Positions 1-5,469 of a DNA stretch of 6,716 nt are shown in pieces. Source of the DNA: RYN-433 sp036558265 (GTDB lineage: Bacteria; Planctomycetota; Phycisphaerae; Tepidisphaerales; Tepidisphaeraceae); the NCBI GenBank assembly GCA_036558265.1, contig DATBFY010000425.1, forward strand, positions 1-6,716, read 5' to 3'. The notes under the pieces were generated by a model, which saw only the letters and a list, made by a program, of their open reading frames with translations, did not search any database and had not been told where the DNA came from. Each line of letters starts with the position of its first letter. Within the stretch, counting starts at the first letter, position 1. A program made the translations under genes and the position numbers.

Positions 1-911
1 ACAAGCTCGGTCCCGATTCGATGCAGCAGCCGGGCGTGCCGCAGGGGAAGGTCGCCGGGCCGCTCACGCTGGCGAGCAACGTCTATCCGAACACCACGCG
101 CAACTATTGGGTCTACGTCCCCGCCCAGTACGACCCGAAGACGCCCGCCTCCCTCATGATCTTCCAGGACGGGCACTACTTCGTGAACACCAGCGGCGAG
201 TACCGCATCCCGATCGTCTTCGACAACCTGATCTACCGCCGCGAGATGCCGGTCACGATCGGCGTGTTCATCAATCCCGGCCGCACGCCGCAGCAGACCG
301 AAGCCACCGATAAGGAATGGGGCGACCGCACGAACAACCGTGGCATCGAGTACAACGCGCTGGACGACAAGTACTCGAAGCTGATCATCGACGAGCTGCT
401 TCCAGAGCTGAAAAAGTCCTACAACATCTCAGACAACCCGGACGACCGCGCGATCGCCGGCGCCAGCTCGGGCGCGATCTGCGCTTTCACCGTCGCCTGG
501 CAGCGGCCGGACCAGTTCCGCAAGGTGATAAGCACGATCGGCAGCTTCACCAACATCAGGGGCGGGCACGTCTATCCCGACCTGATCCGCAAATCCGATC
601 CCAAGCCGATCCGCGTCTACCTCCAGGACGGTCTGAACGACAACCGCGGGATGCGCCGCGGGGCTTACGATCCCAACTGGGACTGGCACGCCCAGAATAT
701 CAAGATGGTGCAGGCCCTGACCGAGCGCAAGTACGACCTGAACTACTGCTGGGGGCTGGGGACGCACTCGAACAAGCAGGGCGGTGCGATCATGCCCGAA
801 ATGCTGCGGTGGCTGTGGCGCGATTACGCGCGGCCGGCGGATGACCCGAAGGACGCGAGCAACCGGACGTTCCTCACGCCAGCGGGAGCGCCTGCGCCGG
901 CGAAGCAATAG
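1..911 (+). CDS. Enterochelin-esterase-like alpha/beta hydrolase, 5'-truncated
   Basis: This is the C-terminal part of an esterase of the Esterase_D / enterochelin esterase (Fes, IroE-like) group of alpha/beta hydrolases. The frame is open from base 3 (K-L-G-P-D-S before the Met at 21), so that Met is probably internal and the real start, perhaps with a signal peptide, lies upstream. Numbering from the Met at 21, the oxyanion-side strand is followed by FQDG (48-51). The nucleophile elbow is GASSG (147-151) with Ser149 as probable nucleophile. An acidic stretch, LQDGLND (201-207), should supply the catalytic acid, and GTHSNKQGG (247-255) carries the probable catalytic His249. The Pro/Ala-rich tail (about 285-296) looks disordered. 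Environmental relatives are often annotated as putative esterases and act on ester or carbohydrate-linked substrates. No siderophore gene is in view, so enterobactin hydrolysis should not be assumed. Stop TAG is at 909-911. Family call is firm; substrate is unknown. Confidence 0.88.
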   Translation, partial: KLGPDSMQQPGVPQGKVAGPLTLASNVYPNTTRNYWVYVPAQYDPKTPASLMIFQDGHYFVNTSGEYRIPIVFDNLIYRREMPVTIGVFINPGRTPQQTEATDKEWGDRTNNRGIEYNALDDKYSKLIIDELLPELKKSYNISDNPDDRAIAGASSGAICAFTVAWQRPDQFRKVISTIGSFTNIRGGHVYPDLIRKSDPKPIRVYLQDGLNDNRGMRRGAYDPNWDWHAQNIKMVQALTERKYDLNYCWGLGTHSNKQGGAIMPEMLRWLWRDYARPADDPKDASNRTFLTPAGAPAPAKQ

Positions 912-926
912 GACCCGTTCGGAGTT

Positions 927-940
927 CACGCGTTCGCGTG
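927..940. terminator. Possible bidirectional terminator hairpin between convergent genes
   Basis: CACGCG-TT-CGCGTG is a perfect 6-bp dyad in the 52-bp gap between the convergent esterase and tetR stop codons. As RNA it would fold as a 5-bp GC-rich stem with a GUUC loop on either strand. There is no U-tract on either side, so it is not a classic intrinsic terminator. Its position between convergent stops is the main support. Confidence 0.35.
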
Positions 941-963
941 TCCTCATGTCACGGCACCGCACG

Positions 964-1551
964 CTATGTGGGCCACGCGCTCATGGCGGTGCGGGCGATG
1001 TCTTCGAGCTGGTTGCGACTTGCACCTCCCGCCGCCTGGACGGACATGCCCCAGACGACCGTGATCAGATAGCGGGCGAGGCCCGCGGCGTCGGCGCCCT
1101 CGGCGAGGTCGCCCTCGGCGATCGCACGCTCGAGGCGGCGGCGGACTGCGGCTTCGGCGGCGGCGCGCCGCAGGCTGAGTTCCTTCCGAACCACCTGGGC
1201 GGTCGGGCCCGACGCCAGCGCGCCCTGCACCAGCAGGCAGCCGTCCGGATGCCGCGGGTTCATGGTCATGTCGATCGCGCCGCGGAAAAGCTGCTCGGCG
1301 GCGCGGCGGGCGGTCGGCTCCTTGAGCGCATTGGGCAGGTACGACGCGGGTCGCTGGAGGTAGCGATCCAGCGCCCGGCGGAAGAGCGTTTCCTTGTTGC
1401 CGAACGCGGCGTAGAGGCTGGGCATGTTGATGCCCATGGCCTGCGTGAGCGCGGCGAGCGACGTGCCCTCGTAGCCGTGGCGCCAGAAGAGCAGAAGCGC
1501 GGCGTCGAGCGCCTGGTCGGGATCGAATTCTCTCGGACGCCCTCGGGGCAT
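964..1551 (-). CDS. TetR/AcrR family transcriptional repressor
   Basis: A 195-residue one-component regulator, a normal length for the TetR family. The N-terminal DNA-binding domain is clear: PRGRPREFDPDQALDAALL leads into the helix-turn-helix at about 28-50, with the family signature GYEGTSLAALTQAMGI, then NMPSLYAAFGNKETLF (42-57). The C-terminal ligand/dimerisation domain contains HPDGCLLVQGAL (101-112), typical of the ComR/YxaF-like subgroup. The single Cys (105) is in that motif. I chose the ATG at 1551; a GTG directly upstream (1552-1554) is an equal alternative, and a GAGG precedes them closely. The gene diverges from the VOC gene at 1674, and its predicted promoter overlaps that gene's promoter. 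The simplest inference is autorepression plus control of the VOC gene. The inducer cannot be predicted. Stop TAG is at 964-966. Confidence 0.9.
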   Translation of the reverse strand: MPRGRPREFDPDQALDAALLLFWRHGYEGTSLAALTQAMGINMPSLYAAFGNKETLFRRALDRYLQRPASYLPNALKEPTARRAAEQLFRGAIDMTMNPRHPDGCLLVQGALASGPTAQVVRKELSLRRAAAEAAVRRRLERAIAEGDLAEGADAAGLARYLITVVWGMSVQAAGGASRNQLEDIARTAMSAWPT

Positions 1552-1584
1552 CACACCTCGTCTGTTATTTTTTTATCGAATACT

Positions 1585-1613
1585 ACAATATTAATCTTGA
1601 CCCCCGCGGGCAA
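1585..1613 (-). promoter_or_regulatory. Predicted sigma70-like promoter for tetR
   Basis: Read on the minus strand: TTGCCC (-35, 1608-1613), a 17-bp spacer, then TATTGT (-10, 1585-1590). Each box matches four of six consensus positions. It faces the tetR start 34-37 bp away and lies in an unusually AT-rich stretch (1565-1600) of an otherwise GC-rich region. It overlaps the oppositely directed VOC promoter. Confidence 0.45.
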
Positions 1614-1625
1614 CGTTCCTATTTT
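1597..1625 (+). promoter_or_regulatory. Predicted sigma70-like promoter for the first VOC gene
   Basis: TTGACC (-35, 1597-1602), a 17-bp spacer, then TATTTT (-10, 1620-1625), about 48 bp before the ATG at 1674. The -35 boxes of this promoter and the tetR promoter are interleaved, so a repressor bound here would block both. An imperfect dyad, GAATACT/ATTAATC (5 of 7 paired, about 1578-1596), is a weak candidate operator. Confidence 0.5.
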
Positions 1626-1673
1626 TGCCCACCGCTGCAGAATTCACCCCGCGCGAAGGAAGGAGTTCCGCTC

Positions 1674-2087
1674 ATGCAAGTTCAACCCTACCTGTTCTTC
1701 GACGGCCGTTGCGAGGAAGCGCTGGAGTTCTACCGCAAGAGCCTGGGCGCCGAGGTGACGCAGATGATGCGGTTCAACCAGAGTCCTGACCCCAACGCGT
1801 GCGCGCCCGGCTCGGGCGAGAAGATCATGCACGCCAGCTTCCGCATCGGGGAGACGACGATCATGGCGTCCGACGGGCGCTGCACGAATCAGCCGAAGTT
1901 TGAGGGCTTTGCGCTATCGCTGACGGTTCGCGATGCCCCCAAGGCCGAGCGGTTGTTCGGCGCGCTGGCGGAAGCGGGCGGTCAGGTACAGATGCCGATG
2001 ACCAAGACGTTCTTCTCGCCGGCATTCGGGATGGTGGCGGACCGCTTCGGGGTGTCCTGGATGATCTTCGTGGCGCCGACCCCGTAG
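1674..2087 (+). CDS. PhnB-like VOC (glyoxalase-fold) family protein
   Basis: A 137-residue single-domain protein of the vicinal-oxygen-chelate superfamily, in the PhnB / '3-demethylubiquinone methyltransferase-like' branch. Visible marks are the opening beta-alpha unit QPYLFFDGRCEEALEFYRKSLGAE (4-27), the central MHASFRIGETTIMASD (52-67) with His53 as a plausible metal ligand, and the closing FGMVADRFGVSWMIFV (118-133), all as in E. coli PhnB-type proteins. Members of this branch are mostly of unknown activity; the old methyltransferase label is not supported for them. A strong site, GGAAGGAG, lies about 8 nt upstream of the ATG. It is divergent from tetR and is followed by a separate promoter for arsR, so it is probably a single-gene transcript under TetR control. 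Stop TAG is at 2085-2087. Confidence 0.88.
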   Translation: MQVQPYLFFDGRCEEALEFYRKSLGAEVTQMMRFNQSPDPNACAPGSGEKIMHASFRIGETTIMASDGRCTNQPKFEGFALSLTVRDAPKAERLFGALAEAGGQVQMPMTKTFFSPAFGMVADRFGVSWMIFVAPTP

Positions 2088-2125
2088 CCCTCTGGACCGC
2101 GCAGACAACGATCGATCTTGATGTT

Positions 2126-2143
2126 AATCGGTCGCGAGCGATT
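2126..2143. promoter_or_regulatory. 18-bp near-perfect dyad upstream of the arsR promoter
   Basis: AATCG-G-TCGCGA-G-CGATT is symmetric except for one G/G position on each side of the TCGCGA core. It lies 38 bp after the VOC stop and 14 bp before the arsR -35 box. It could be a second regulator-binding site or a weak terminator stem for the VOC transcript. No T-tract follows, which favours a protein-binding site. Confidence 0.4.
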
Positions 2144-2157
2144 CTGAAAAATTCCTC

Positions 2158-2185
2158 TTGAAATATTCCCGTATAGGAATACAAT
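2158..2185 (+). promoter_or_regulatory. Predicted promoter of the arsR gene run
   Basis: TTGAAA (-35, 2158-2163), a 16-bp spacer, then TACAAT (-10, 2180-2185, five of six consensus positions). Transcription would start near 2192-2193, which coincides with the GTG start codon of the ArsR gene. The spacer is filled by an inverted repeat. It is the best promoter match in the window. Confidence 0.65.
2164..2181. promoter_or_regulatory. Probable ArsR-type operator inside the promoter spacer
   Basis: TATTCC-N6-GGAATA is a perfect 6-bp inverted repeat sitting between the -35 and -10 boxes and touching the -10. ArsR-family dimers typically bind 12-2-12-type or similar dyads overlapping their own promoter. 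This placement would allow autorepression by blocking RNA polymerase. That the neighbouring regulator binds here is inferred. Confidence 0.55.
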
Positions 2186-2192
2186 TAGAGGC

Positions 2193-2558
2193 GTGGCGCG
2201 AGCGGCAACGACATCGGACGTGTTCAACGCGATCGCCGAACCCCGCCGGCGGCAGATCATCGAGCTGCTCGCAAGCGGCGGGGAGCAGGCGGTGGGCGAG
2301 TTGGTCCGCACGCTGCGGCTCGGTCAGCCGGCGGTCTCAAAGCACCTGGGCGTGCTGCGGAGCGTGCGCTTGGTAACCGTGAGCCGGCGCGGCCGCCGGC
2401 GGATGTATCGGCTCAACGCCAGGGAGCTCAAACCCGTGTTCGACTGGGTCAAGATGTACGAGCAGTTCTGGAGCCACCATTTGACGCGGATCAAGGCGCG
2501 GGCGGAGCGCAAGGCCCGGGAACAATTCGATCAGGAACGCGAAGAACACGAAACGTGA
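2193..2558 (+). CDS. ArsR-type winged-helix repressor without cysteines
   Basis: A 121-residue winged-helix regulator. The opening TTSDVFNAIAEPRRRQIIELL (6-26) is the usual first helix of the ArsR branch linked to SRPBCC and VOC genes. The recognition helix is QPAVSKHLGVLRSVRLV (45-61), and the basic wing is SRRGRRRMYRLN (64-75). The C-terminus is a charged helix (about 96-121) rich in Arg, Lys and Glu. There is no cysteine at all, so the CxC-type arsenic or cadmium sites are absent; it is more likely non-thiol sensing or simple growth-linked control (SdpR-like). The start is GTG: no upstream in-frame ATG/GTG/TTG fits and the next ATG is codon 71. AGAGG lies only 1 nt before it, too close for a normal ribosome site, which suggests a leaderless message. 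It heads the run of SnoaL-like, SRPBCC and DinB genes, its probable targets. Confidence 0.88.
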   Translation: MARAATTSDVFNAIAEPRRRQIIELLASGGEQAVGELVRTLRLGQPAVSKHLGVLRSVRLVTVSRRGRRRMYRLNARELKPVFDWVKMYEQFWSHHLTRIKARAERKAREQFDQEREEHET

Positions 2559-2613
2559 AGATCACCGCTAGCCGTGCTCTTCATGTCCTGTGTCTTCATG
2601 TTTCACTCTTCAC
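2539..2613 (+). repeat. Long inverted repeat and three TCTTCA copies across the arsR stop
   Basis: Positions 2550-2561 (GAAACGTGAAGA) pair with 2593-2604 (TCTTCATGTTTC) over 12 bp with one G-T wobble. After a small internal loop, 2539-2545 pairs with 2607-2613 (six of seven). The loop holds another TCTTCATGT (2578-2586) that can compete for the same arm, and 2607-2613 (TCTTCAC) is a third copy. The stem contains the arsR stop codon and ends 7 nt before the AAGGAG of the next gene. It may modulate expression of the downstream gene, or it may be a degenerate copy of the ACACGAAG-type repeats found in some genomes. Confidence 0.5.
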
Positions 2614-2634
2614 TAACCCGAAGGAGACAACGAT

Positions 2635-3021
2635 ATGGCAACGACACACGAAGTCGGAAAGCAACTGGTTGGCCTGTGTAAGGAGGGCCAATTCGCCCGC
2701 GCGATCGACGCGCTCTATTCCCCGAACATCGTCAGCGTCGAGGCGCACGCCAACCCGCAGACGGGCGTCGCCCGCGTCGAGGGCATGGCCGCGGTCAAGG
2801 CCAAGACCGACTGGTGGGAGAAGAACCACGAGGTTCACAGCGTCGAGGTGCGCGGCCCCTGGCCGCACGGCGACCGGTTCATCGTCTACTTCAAGCTCGA
2901 CATCACGGCCAAATCAGGACCCATGGCGGGCAAGCGGTTCGGCATGGAGGAGGCAGGACTGTACACGGTGAAGGACGGCAAGGTCGTTCAGGAGGAATTC
3001 TTTTATCACATGGGCGCGTGA
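2635..3021 (+). CDS. SnoaL-like / NTF2-fold protein
   Basis: A 128-residue protein that fits the NTF2-like superfamily (SnoaL-like polyketide-cyclase fold). An N-terminal helical part, VGKQLVGLCKEGQFARAIDALYSPNIVSVE (7-36), leads to the strand region, with RVEGMAAVKAKTDWW (47-61), HSVEVRGPWPHGDRFIVYFKLDIT (68-91) and EEAGLYTVKDGKVVQEEFFY (105-124). This order of helices followed by a curved sheet is typical of the fold. Family members are ligand-binding proteins or small enzymes (isomerases, cyclases, dehydratases), and no specific activity can be read here. A strong GAAGGAG lies 8-9 nt before the ATG. It follows arsR by 76 bp containing the long inverted repeat, so it is probably transcribed from the arsR promoter. 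No signal peptide is seen, so it should be cytoplasmic. Stop TGA is at 3019-3021. Confidence 0.82.
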   Translation: MATTHEVGKQLVGLCKEGQFARAIDALYSPNIVSVEAHANPQTGVARVEGMAAVKAKTDWWEKNHEVHSVEVRGPWPHGDRFIVYFKLDITAKSGPMAGKRFGMEEAGLYTVKDGKVVQEEFFYHMGA

Positions 3022-3044
3022 GTCGTTTCGAGACGTCGATGAAC

Positions 3045-3063
3045 GGCGCCGTTTAGCGGCGCC
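3045..3063 (+). other. GC-rich hairpin in the SnoaL-SRPBCC gap
   Basis: GGCGCCG-TTTAG-CGGCGCC forms a 7-bp perfect stem with a 5-nt loop, 23 nt after the stop of the SnoaL-like gene. No T-tract follows, so termination is uncertain; it may protect the 3' end or attenuate read-through into the SRPBCC gene. It overlaps the first copy of the dispersed repeat, but the second copy lacks the left arm, so the hairpin is not a property of the repeat as such. Confidence 0.4.
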
Positions 3064-3075
3064 CCGAAGGGACGC
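3051..3075 (+). repeat. Dispersed intergenic repeat, copy 1
   Basis: GTTTAGCGGC followed by GCCCCGAAGGGACGC. It matches copy 2 at 4131-4155 in 22 of 25 positions. Both copies are intergenic, lie downstream of a plus-strand gene and share the same orientation. The right end is degenerate here: where copy 2 has CGCTAAC, this copy has only a distant CCGTTACC (about 3083-3090). Confidence 0.6.
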
Positions 3076-3120
3076 ACTGCGCCCGTTACCCCGCGCCTTT
3101 CCATCCAGAGGAGCAATCAC

Positions 3121-3585
3121 ATGCCCGTGACCACCGCGGATCAGAAGGTCGAAACGTTCGAGTTCACCCGTGAAGAGACGATCGACGCGCCGATCGAGAT
3201 CGTCTTCGAGGCCATCCTCGACGAGATCGGCCCCGAAAGTCAGATGCCCGACGGCAAGCCGATGGCCATGTCGATCGAGGCCCGGCCGGGCGGCCGCTGG
3301 GTGCGCGAGCTGGGCAGCGGCGCCGGACACTTCTGGGGCCACGTGCAAGTGATCAAGCCGCCGAGCCTGCTCGAGCTGTGCGGGCCGATGTTCATGTCGT
3401 ATCCCGCCATGAACCACGTTCAGTACCGGCTGACGCCCGACGGCGACGGCGGCACACGACTTAAGTTCACTCACAAGTCGTTGGGCCTGATCCCCAGGGA
3501 GCACCGCGAAGGCATGGAGATGGGCTGGGGGTACAAGCTGGGCCGGATCCGCGAACTGGCCAGGCGAAAGGAGAGCAAGCGATGA
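3121..3585 (+). CDS. SRPBCC (AHSA1/START-like) family protein
   Basis: A 154-residue protein with the helix-grip fold of the SRPBCC superfamily, close to the activator-of-Hsp90-homology (AHSA1) branch. FTREETIDAPIEIVFEAI (15-32) is the first strand and helix. ARPGGRWVRELG (54-65) is the characteristic PGG-R-W strand. HFWGHVQVIKPPSLLELCG (70-88) and TRLKFTHKSLGLIP (112-125) continue the sheet, and GMEMGWGYKLGRIRELA (131-147) is the long C-terminal helix that closes the pocket, with the family's Gly-Trp. Such proteins bind hydrophobic ligands; no ligand is known here. AGAGGAG lies 7-8 nt before the ATG. It overlaps the next gene by four bases (ATGA), so the two are translationally coupled. Pairing with an upstream ArsR regulator is a common arrangement for this family. 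Lys/Arg-rich tail; no signal peptide. Confidence 0.87.
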   Translation: MPVTTADQKVETFEFTREETIDAPIEIVFEAILDEIGPESQMPDGKPMAMSIEARPGGRWVRELGSGAGHFWGHVQVIKPPSLLELCGPMFMSYPAMNHVQYRLTPDGDGGTRLKFTHKSLGLIPREHREGMEMGWGYKLGRIRELARRKESKR

Positions 3586-4085
3586 AGGCGATCGACCTCA
3601 TTCGAAACGCGATGCAGATCAGCGACCAGGCGATGTTGATGCTCGTCGAGGACATGAAAGACGCGCCGCTGGCCCAGCCCACCCCGTGCGGCGGGAACCA
3701 TCCGCTCTGGGTGCTCGGGCACGTCACGTTCATCGAGGGCAACGTCCCGCACGTGCTCTTCGGCGAGCCGAATCCGGTCGGACACTGGGCGCCGCTGTTC
3801 GCGGCTGGGACGGAGCCCAAATCGGACGCGGCGGCGTATCCACCGTTCGAGGAGGTGCTTCGCACCTACCGCGACCTGCGGGCTCGCAACCTGCAAATCC
3901 TCGAGCGATTAGGCGATGCGGGCCTTGATCAGCCCACCAAGGCGCCCCCGCCCGGCCTCGAAGCCTTCATGCGCACCGCCGGCGAGGCGCTGCTCCTGGT
4001 CGCCCTGCACCAGATGAGCCATCGCGGCCAGGTGGCGGACGCGCGGCGGACGGCGGGCCGCAAGCCCGTGTTCACGCCAGGATGA
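3582..4085 (+). CDS. DinB-like metal-binding four-helix protein
   Basis: A 167-residue protein of the DinB/YfiT-like superfamily. The usual metal triad is visible: His47 in LWVLGHVTFIEGN, and His143 and His147 in the C-terminal LHQMSHRGQVADARRTAGRKP (142-162), which gives the H-x3-H helix and the family's G-Q-x2-x-R end. The fold is an up-down-up-down bundle: helices about 3-26, 44-60, 87-112 and 126-155. Members include thiol-dependent S-transferases (mycothiol or bacillithiol) and many proteins of unknown activity, so a thiol-transfer or detoxification role is possible but unproven. It starts by ATGA overlap with the SRPBCC gene, with AAAGGAG just upstream, and is probably the last gene of the arsR run. 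There are 166 bp before the next gene, which include repeat copy 2. It should not be read as SOS-induced; the name is historical. Confidence 0.85.
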   Translation: MKAIDLIRNAMQISDQAMLMLVEDMKDAPLAQPTPCGGNHPLWVLGHVTFIEGNVPHVLFGEPNPVGHWAPLFAAGTEPKSDAAAYPPFEEVLRTYRDLRARNLQILERLGDAGLDQPTKAPPPGLEAFMRTAGEALLLVALHQMSHRGQVADARRTAGRKPVFTPG

Positions 4086-4130
4086 TGAAGACTCAAGTCC
4101 AATCATACTGCGCGAACCCCCCCCGCGCGC

Positions 4131-4161
4131 GTTTAGCGGCCTCCCGAAGCGACGCGCTAAC
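4131..4161 (+). repeat. Dispersed intergenic repeat, copy 2
   Basis: GTTTAGCGGC followed by CTCCCGAAGCGACGC, then GCTAAC. The ends form an inverted repeat: GTTTAGCG (4131-4138) against CGCTAAC (4155-4161) with one bulged T. This copy looks more complete than the one at 3051. It lies in the 166-bp gap between the DinB and BNR genes, just after an 8-C run (4117-4124). Small imperfect palindromic intergenic repeats of this kind are often dispersed in many copies through a genome. Confidence 0.6.
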
Positions 4162-4251
4162 TGGTAGCGACGATAATTCCGCAGGGATTTCAGCACGACA
4201 GGTCGAGCTTGGTATGCTCTGGCAAACAGCGGCCACAGGAAGGAGCAAGCG

Positions 4252-5439
4252 ATGAGCGGTGTGCGAGTGCTGGTCGGGACGCGCAAGGGCGGCTTCATCC
4301 TCACGTCGGATGGCACGCGCCAGCGGTGGGATGTGAACGGGCCCCACTTTGCCGGGTGGGAGATCTATCACATGAAAGGGTCGCCCGCCGACCCGAATCG
4401 GCTGTATGTCTCGCAGTCCAGCGGGTGGTTCGGGCAGGTTATGCAGCGCTCCGACGATGGTGGGAAGACGTGGTTCCCCCCCGGAAGCAATCCCGAAGAC
4501 CTGAAAACCCCGCAGGGCTGGCCCAAGGGCGAGAGCAACAAGTTCTGCTACGATACCTCACCCCCAACCGGCAGGCCCCTCACCACCCACCAGTGGTACG
4601 ACGGCACTCAGCACCCGTGGGAGTTCAAGCGCGTCTGGCACGTCGAGCCCTCGCTGGATAATCCCGACACCGTCTACGCCGGTGTCGAGGACGCCGCCCT
4701 CTTCCGCTCGACCGACGGCGGCAAGATCTGGAACGAACTGGCCTCGCTCCGCGGACATGGGACGGGCCCCAAGTGGCAGCCCGGCGCCGGCGGCATGGGC
4801 CTGCACACGATCGTTCTGGACCCGACCAACCCGCAGCGCATGTTCGTCGCGATCTCCGCCGCCGGCGCATTTCGCACCGACGACGGCGGCAAGACCTGGA
4901 AGGCGATCAACCGGGGCCTCAAATCCGAATACCTGCCCGATCCCAACGCCGAAGTCGGGTTCTGCGTCCACCGCATCGCCATGCACAAGGCCCGCCCCGG
5001 CACCCTTTTTATGCAGCTCCACCAGGGCGGCGGCGCCTACCGGACGGACAACGCCGGCGACCAGTGGACCGAGGTCAAGGGAAACCTGCCGACCGATTTC
5101 GGCTTCCCAATCGACATTCACGCCCAGGAGCCCGACACCGTCTATGTGATCCCGATGGATCCGGCCATACGCGTCCCGCCCGAGGGCAAGCTGCGCGTCT
5201 GGCGCAGCCGCGCCGGCGGCAACGAGTGGGAGCCGCTTACCCGGGGCCTGCCGCAGCAGGATTGCTACGTCAACGTCCTGCGCGACGCCATGGCCGTCGA
5301 TCAGCTCGACAAGTGCGGCATCTACTTCGGCACGACCGGTGGACAGGTCTATTGTTCTCCCGACGGCGGTGACACCTGGTCCCCGATCGTCCGCGACCTG
5401 CCAGCCGTGCTGTCGGTGGAAGTCCAGACGTTGAAGTGA
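4252..5439 (+). CDS. BNR/Asp-box beta-propeller protein (WD40/YVTN/BNR-like)
   Basis: A 395-residue beta-propeller with repeated Asp-boxes (S/T-x-D-x-G-x-T-W): SDDGGKTW (67-74), STDGGKIW (153-160), TDDGGKTW (209-216), TDNAGDQW (265-272), degenerate SRAGGNEW (319-326) and SPDGGDTW (369-376). Spacings of about 45-85 residues imply six or seven blades. Repeated D/N-P-D/Q-x-(V/M)-(Y/F) turns (DNPDTVYAG at 136-144, TNPQRMFVA at 192-200, QEPDTVYVI at 292-300) mark blade starts, as in VPS10/sortilin-like propellers. Such proteins are often labelled exo-alpha-sialidase or glycosyl hydrolase, but I see no sialidase arginine triad or FRIP motif. There is no signal peptide (MSGVRVLVGTRKGGF), so it is probably cytoplasmic and more likely a scaffold or binding protein. 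GGAAGGAG precedes the ATG. It leads the group with the second VOC and MoaD-like genes. I found no convincing promoter in its 5' gap; TATGCT at 4213-4218 is a weak -10 candidate. Confidence 0.87.
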   Translation: MSGVRVLVGTRKGGFILTSDGTRQRWDVNGPHFAGWEIYHMKGSPADPNRLYVSQSSGWFGQVMQRSDDGGKTWFPPGSNPEDLKTPQGWPKGESNKFCYDTSPPTGRPLTTHQWYDGTQHPWEFKRVWHVEPSLDNPDTVYAGVEDAALFRSTDGGKIWNELASLRGHGTGPKWQPGAGGMGLHTIVLDPTNPQRMFVAISAAGAFRTDDGGKTWKAINRGLKSEYLPDPNAEVGFCVHRIAMHKARPGTLFMQLHQGGGAYRTDNAGDQWTEVKGNLPTDFGFPIDIHAQEPDTVYVIPMDPAIRVPPEGKLRVWRSRAGGNEWEPLTRGLPQQDCYVNVLRDAMAVDQLDKCGIYFGTTGGQVYCSPDGGDTWSPIVRDLPAVLSVEVQTLK

Positions 5440-5469
5440 ACCGTCGCCACTCTTGAGGAGCCGGCCGAC

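Noticed and set aside
21..23. ATG at 21 as the true start of the esterase
   Set aside because: The frame is open upstream to the window edge with plausible protein sequence (K-L-G-P-D-S), no ribosome-binding site precedes the ATG, and the first strand would lie too near the N-terminus.
784..1758. Long plus-strand open frame (324 codons) across tetR and the divergent gap
   Set aside because: It is antisense to the clear TetR gene, is low-complexity and Arg/Gly-rich, and runs through two genes and a promoter region. It is a by-product of high GC.
3045..3063. Strong intrinsic terminator after the SnoaL-like gene
   Set aside because: The stem is good but no T-tract follows, and the SRPBCC gene continues in the same direction without an evident new promoter.
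4117..4124. Run of eight C as a phase-variation tract
   Set aside because: It is in a non-coding gap, 30 bp past a stop codon and over 120 bp before the next start, with no promoter boxes around it.
3573..4255. Identical 13-bp GAGCAAGCGATGA at the starts of the DinB and BNR genes as a regulatory repeat
   Set aside because: It mostly consists of a Shine-Dalgarno plus start codon; similarity is expected, and the coding sequences beyond it diverge.
4558..5121. Minus-strand open frames opposite the BNR propeller
   Set aside because: They are antisense to a well-supported gene with Asp-boxes and show no family features.
4252..5439. Sialidase function for the BNR protein
   Set aside because: Asp-boxes are structural and occur in many propellers; there is no signal peptide, no FRIP motif and no visible arginine triad.
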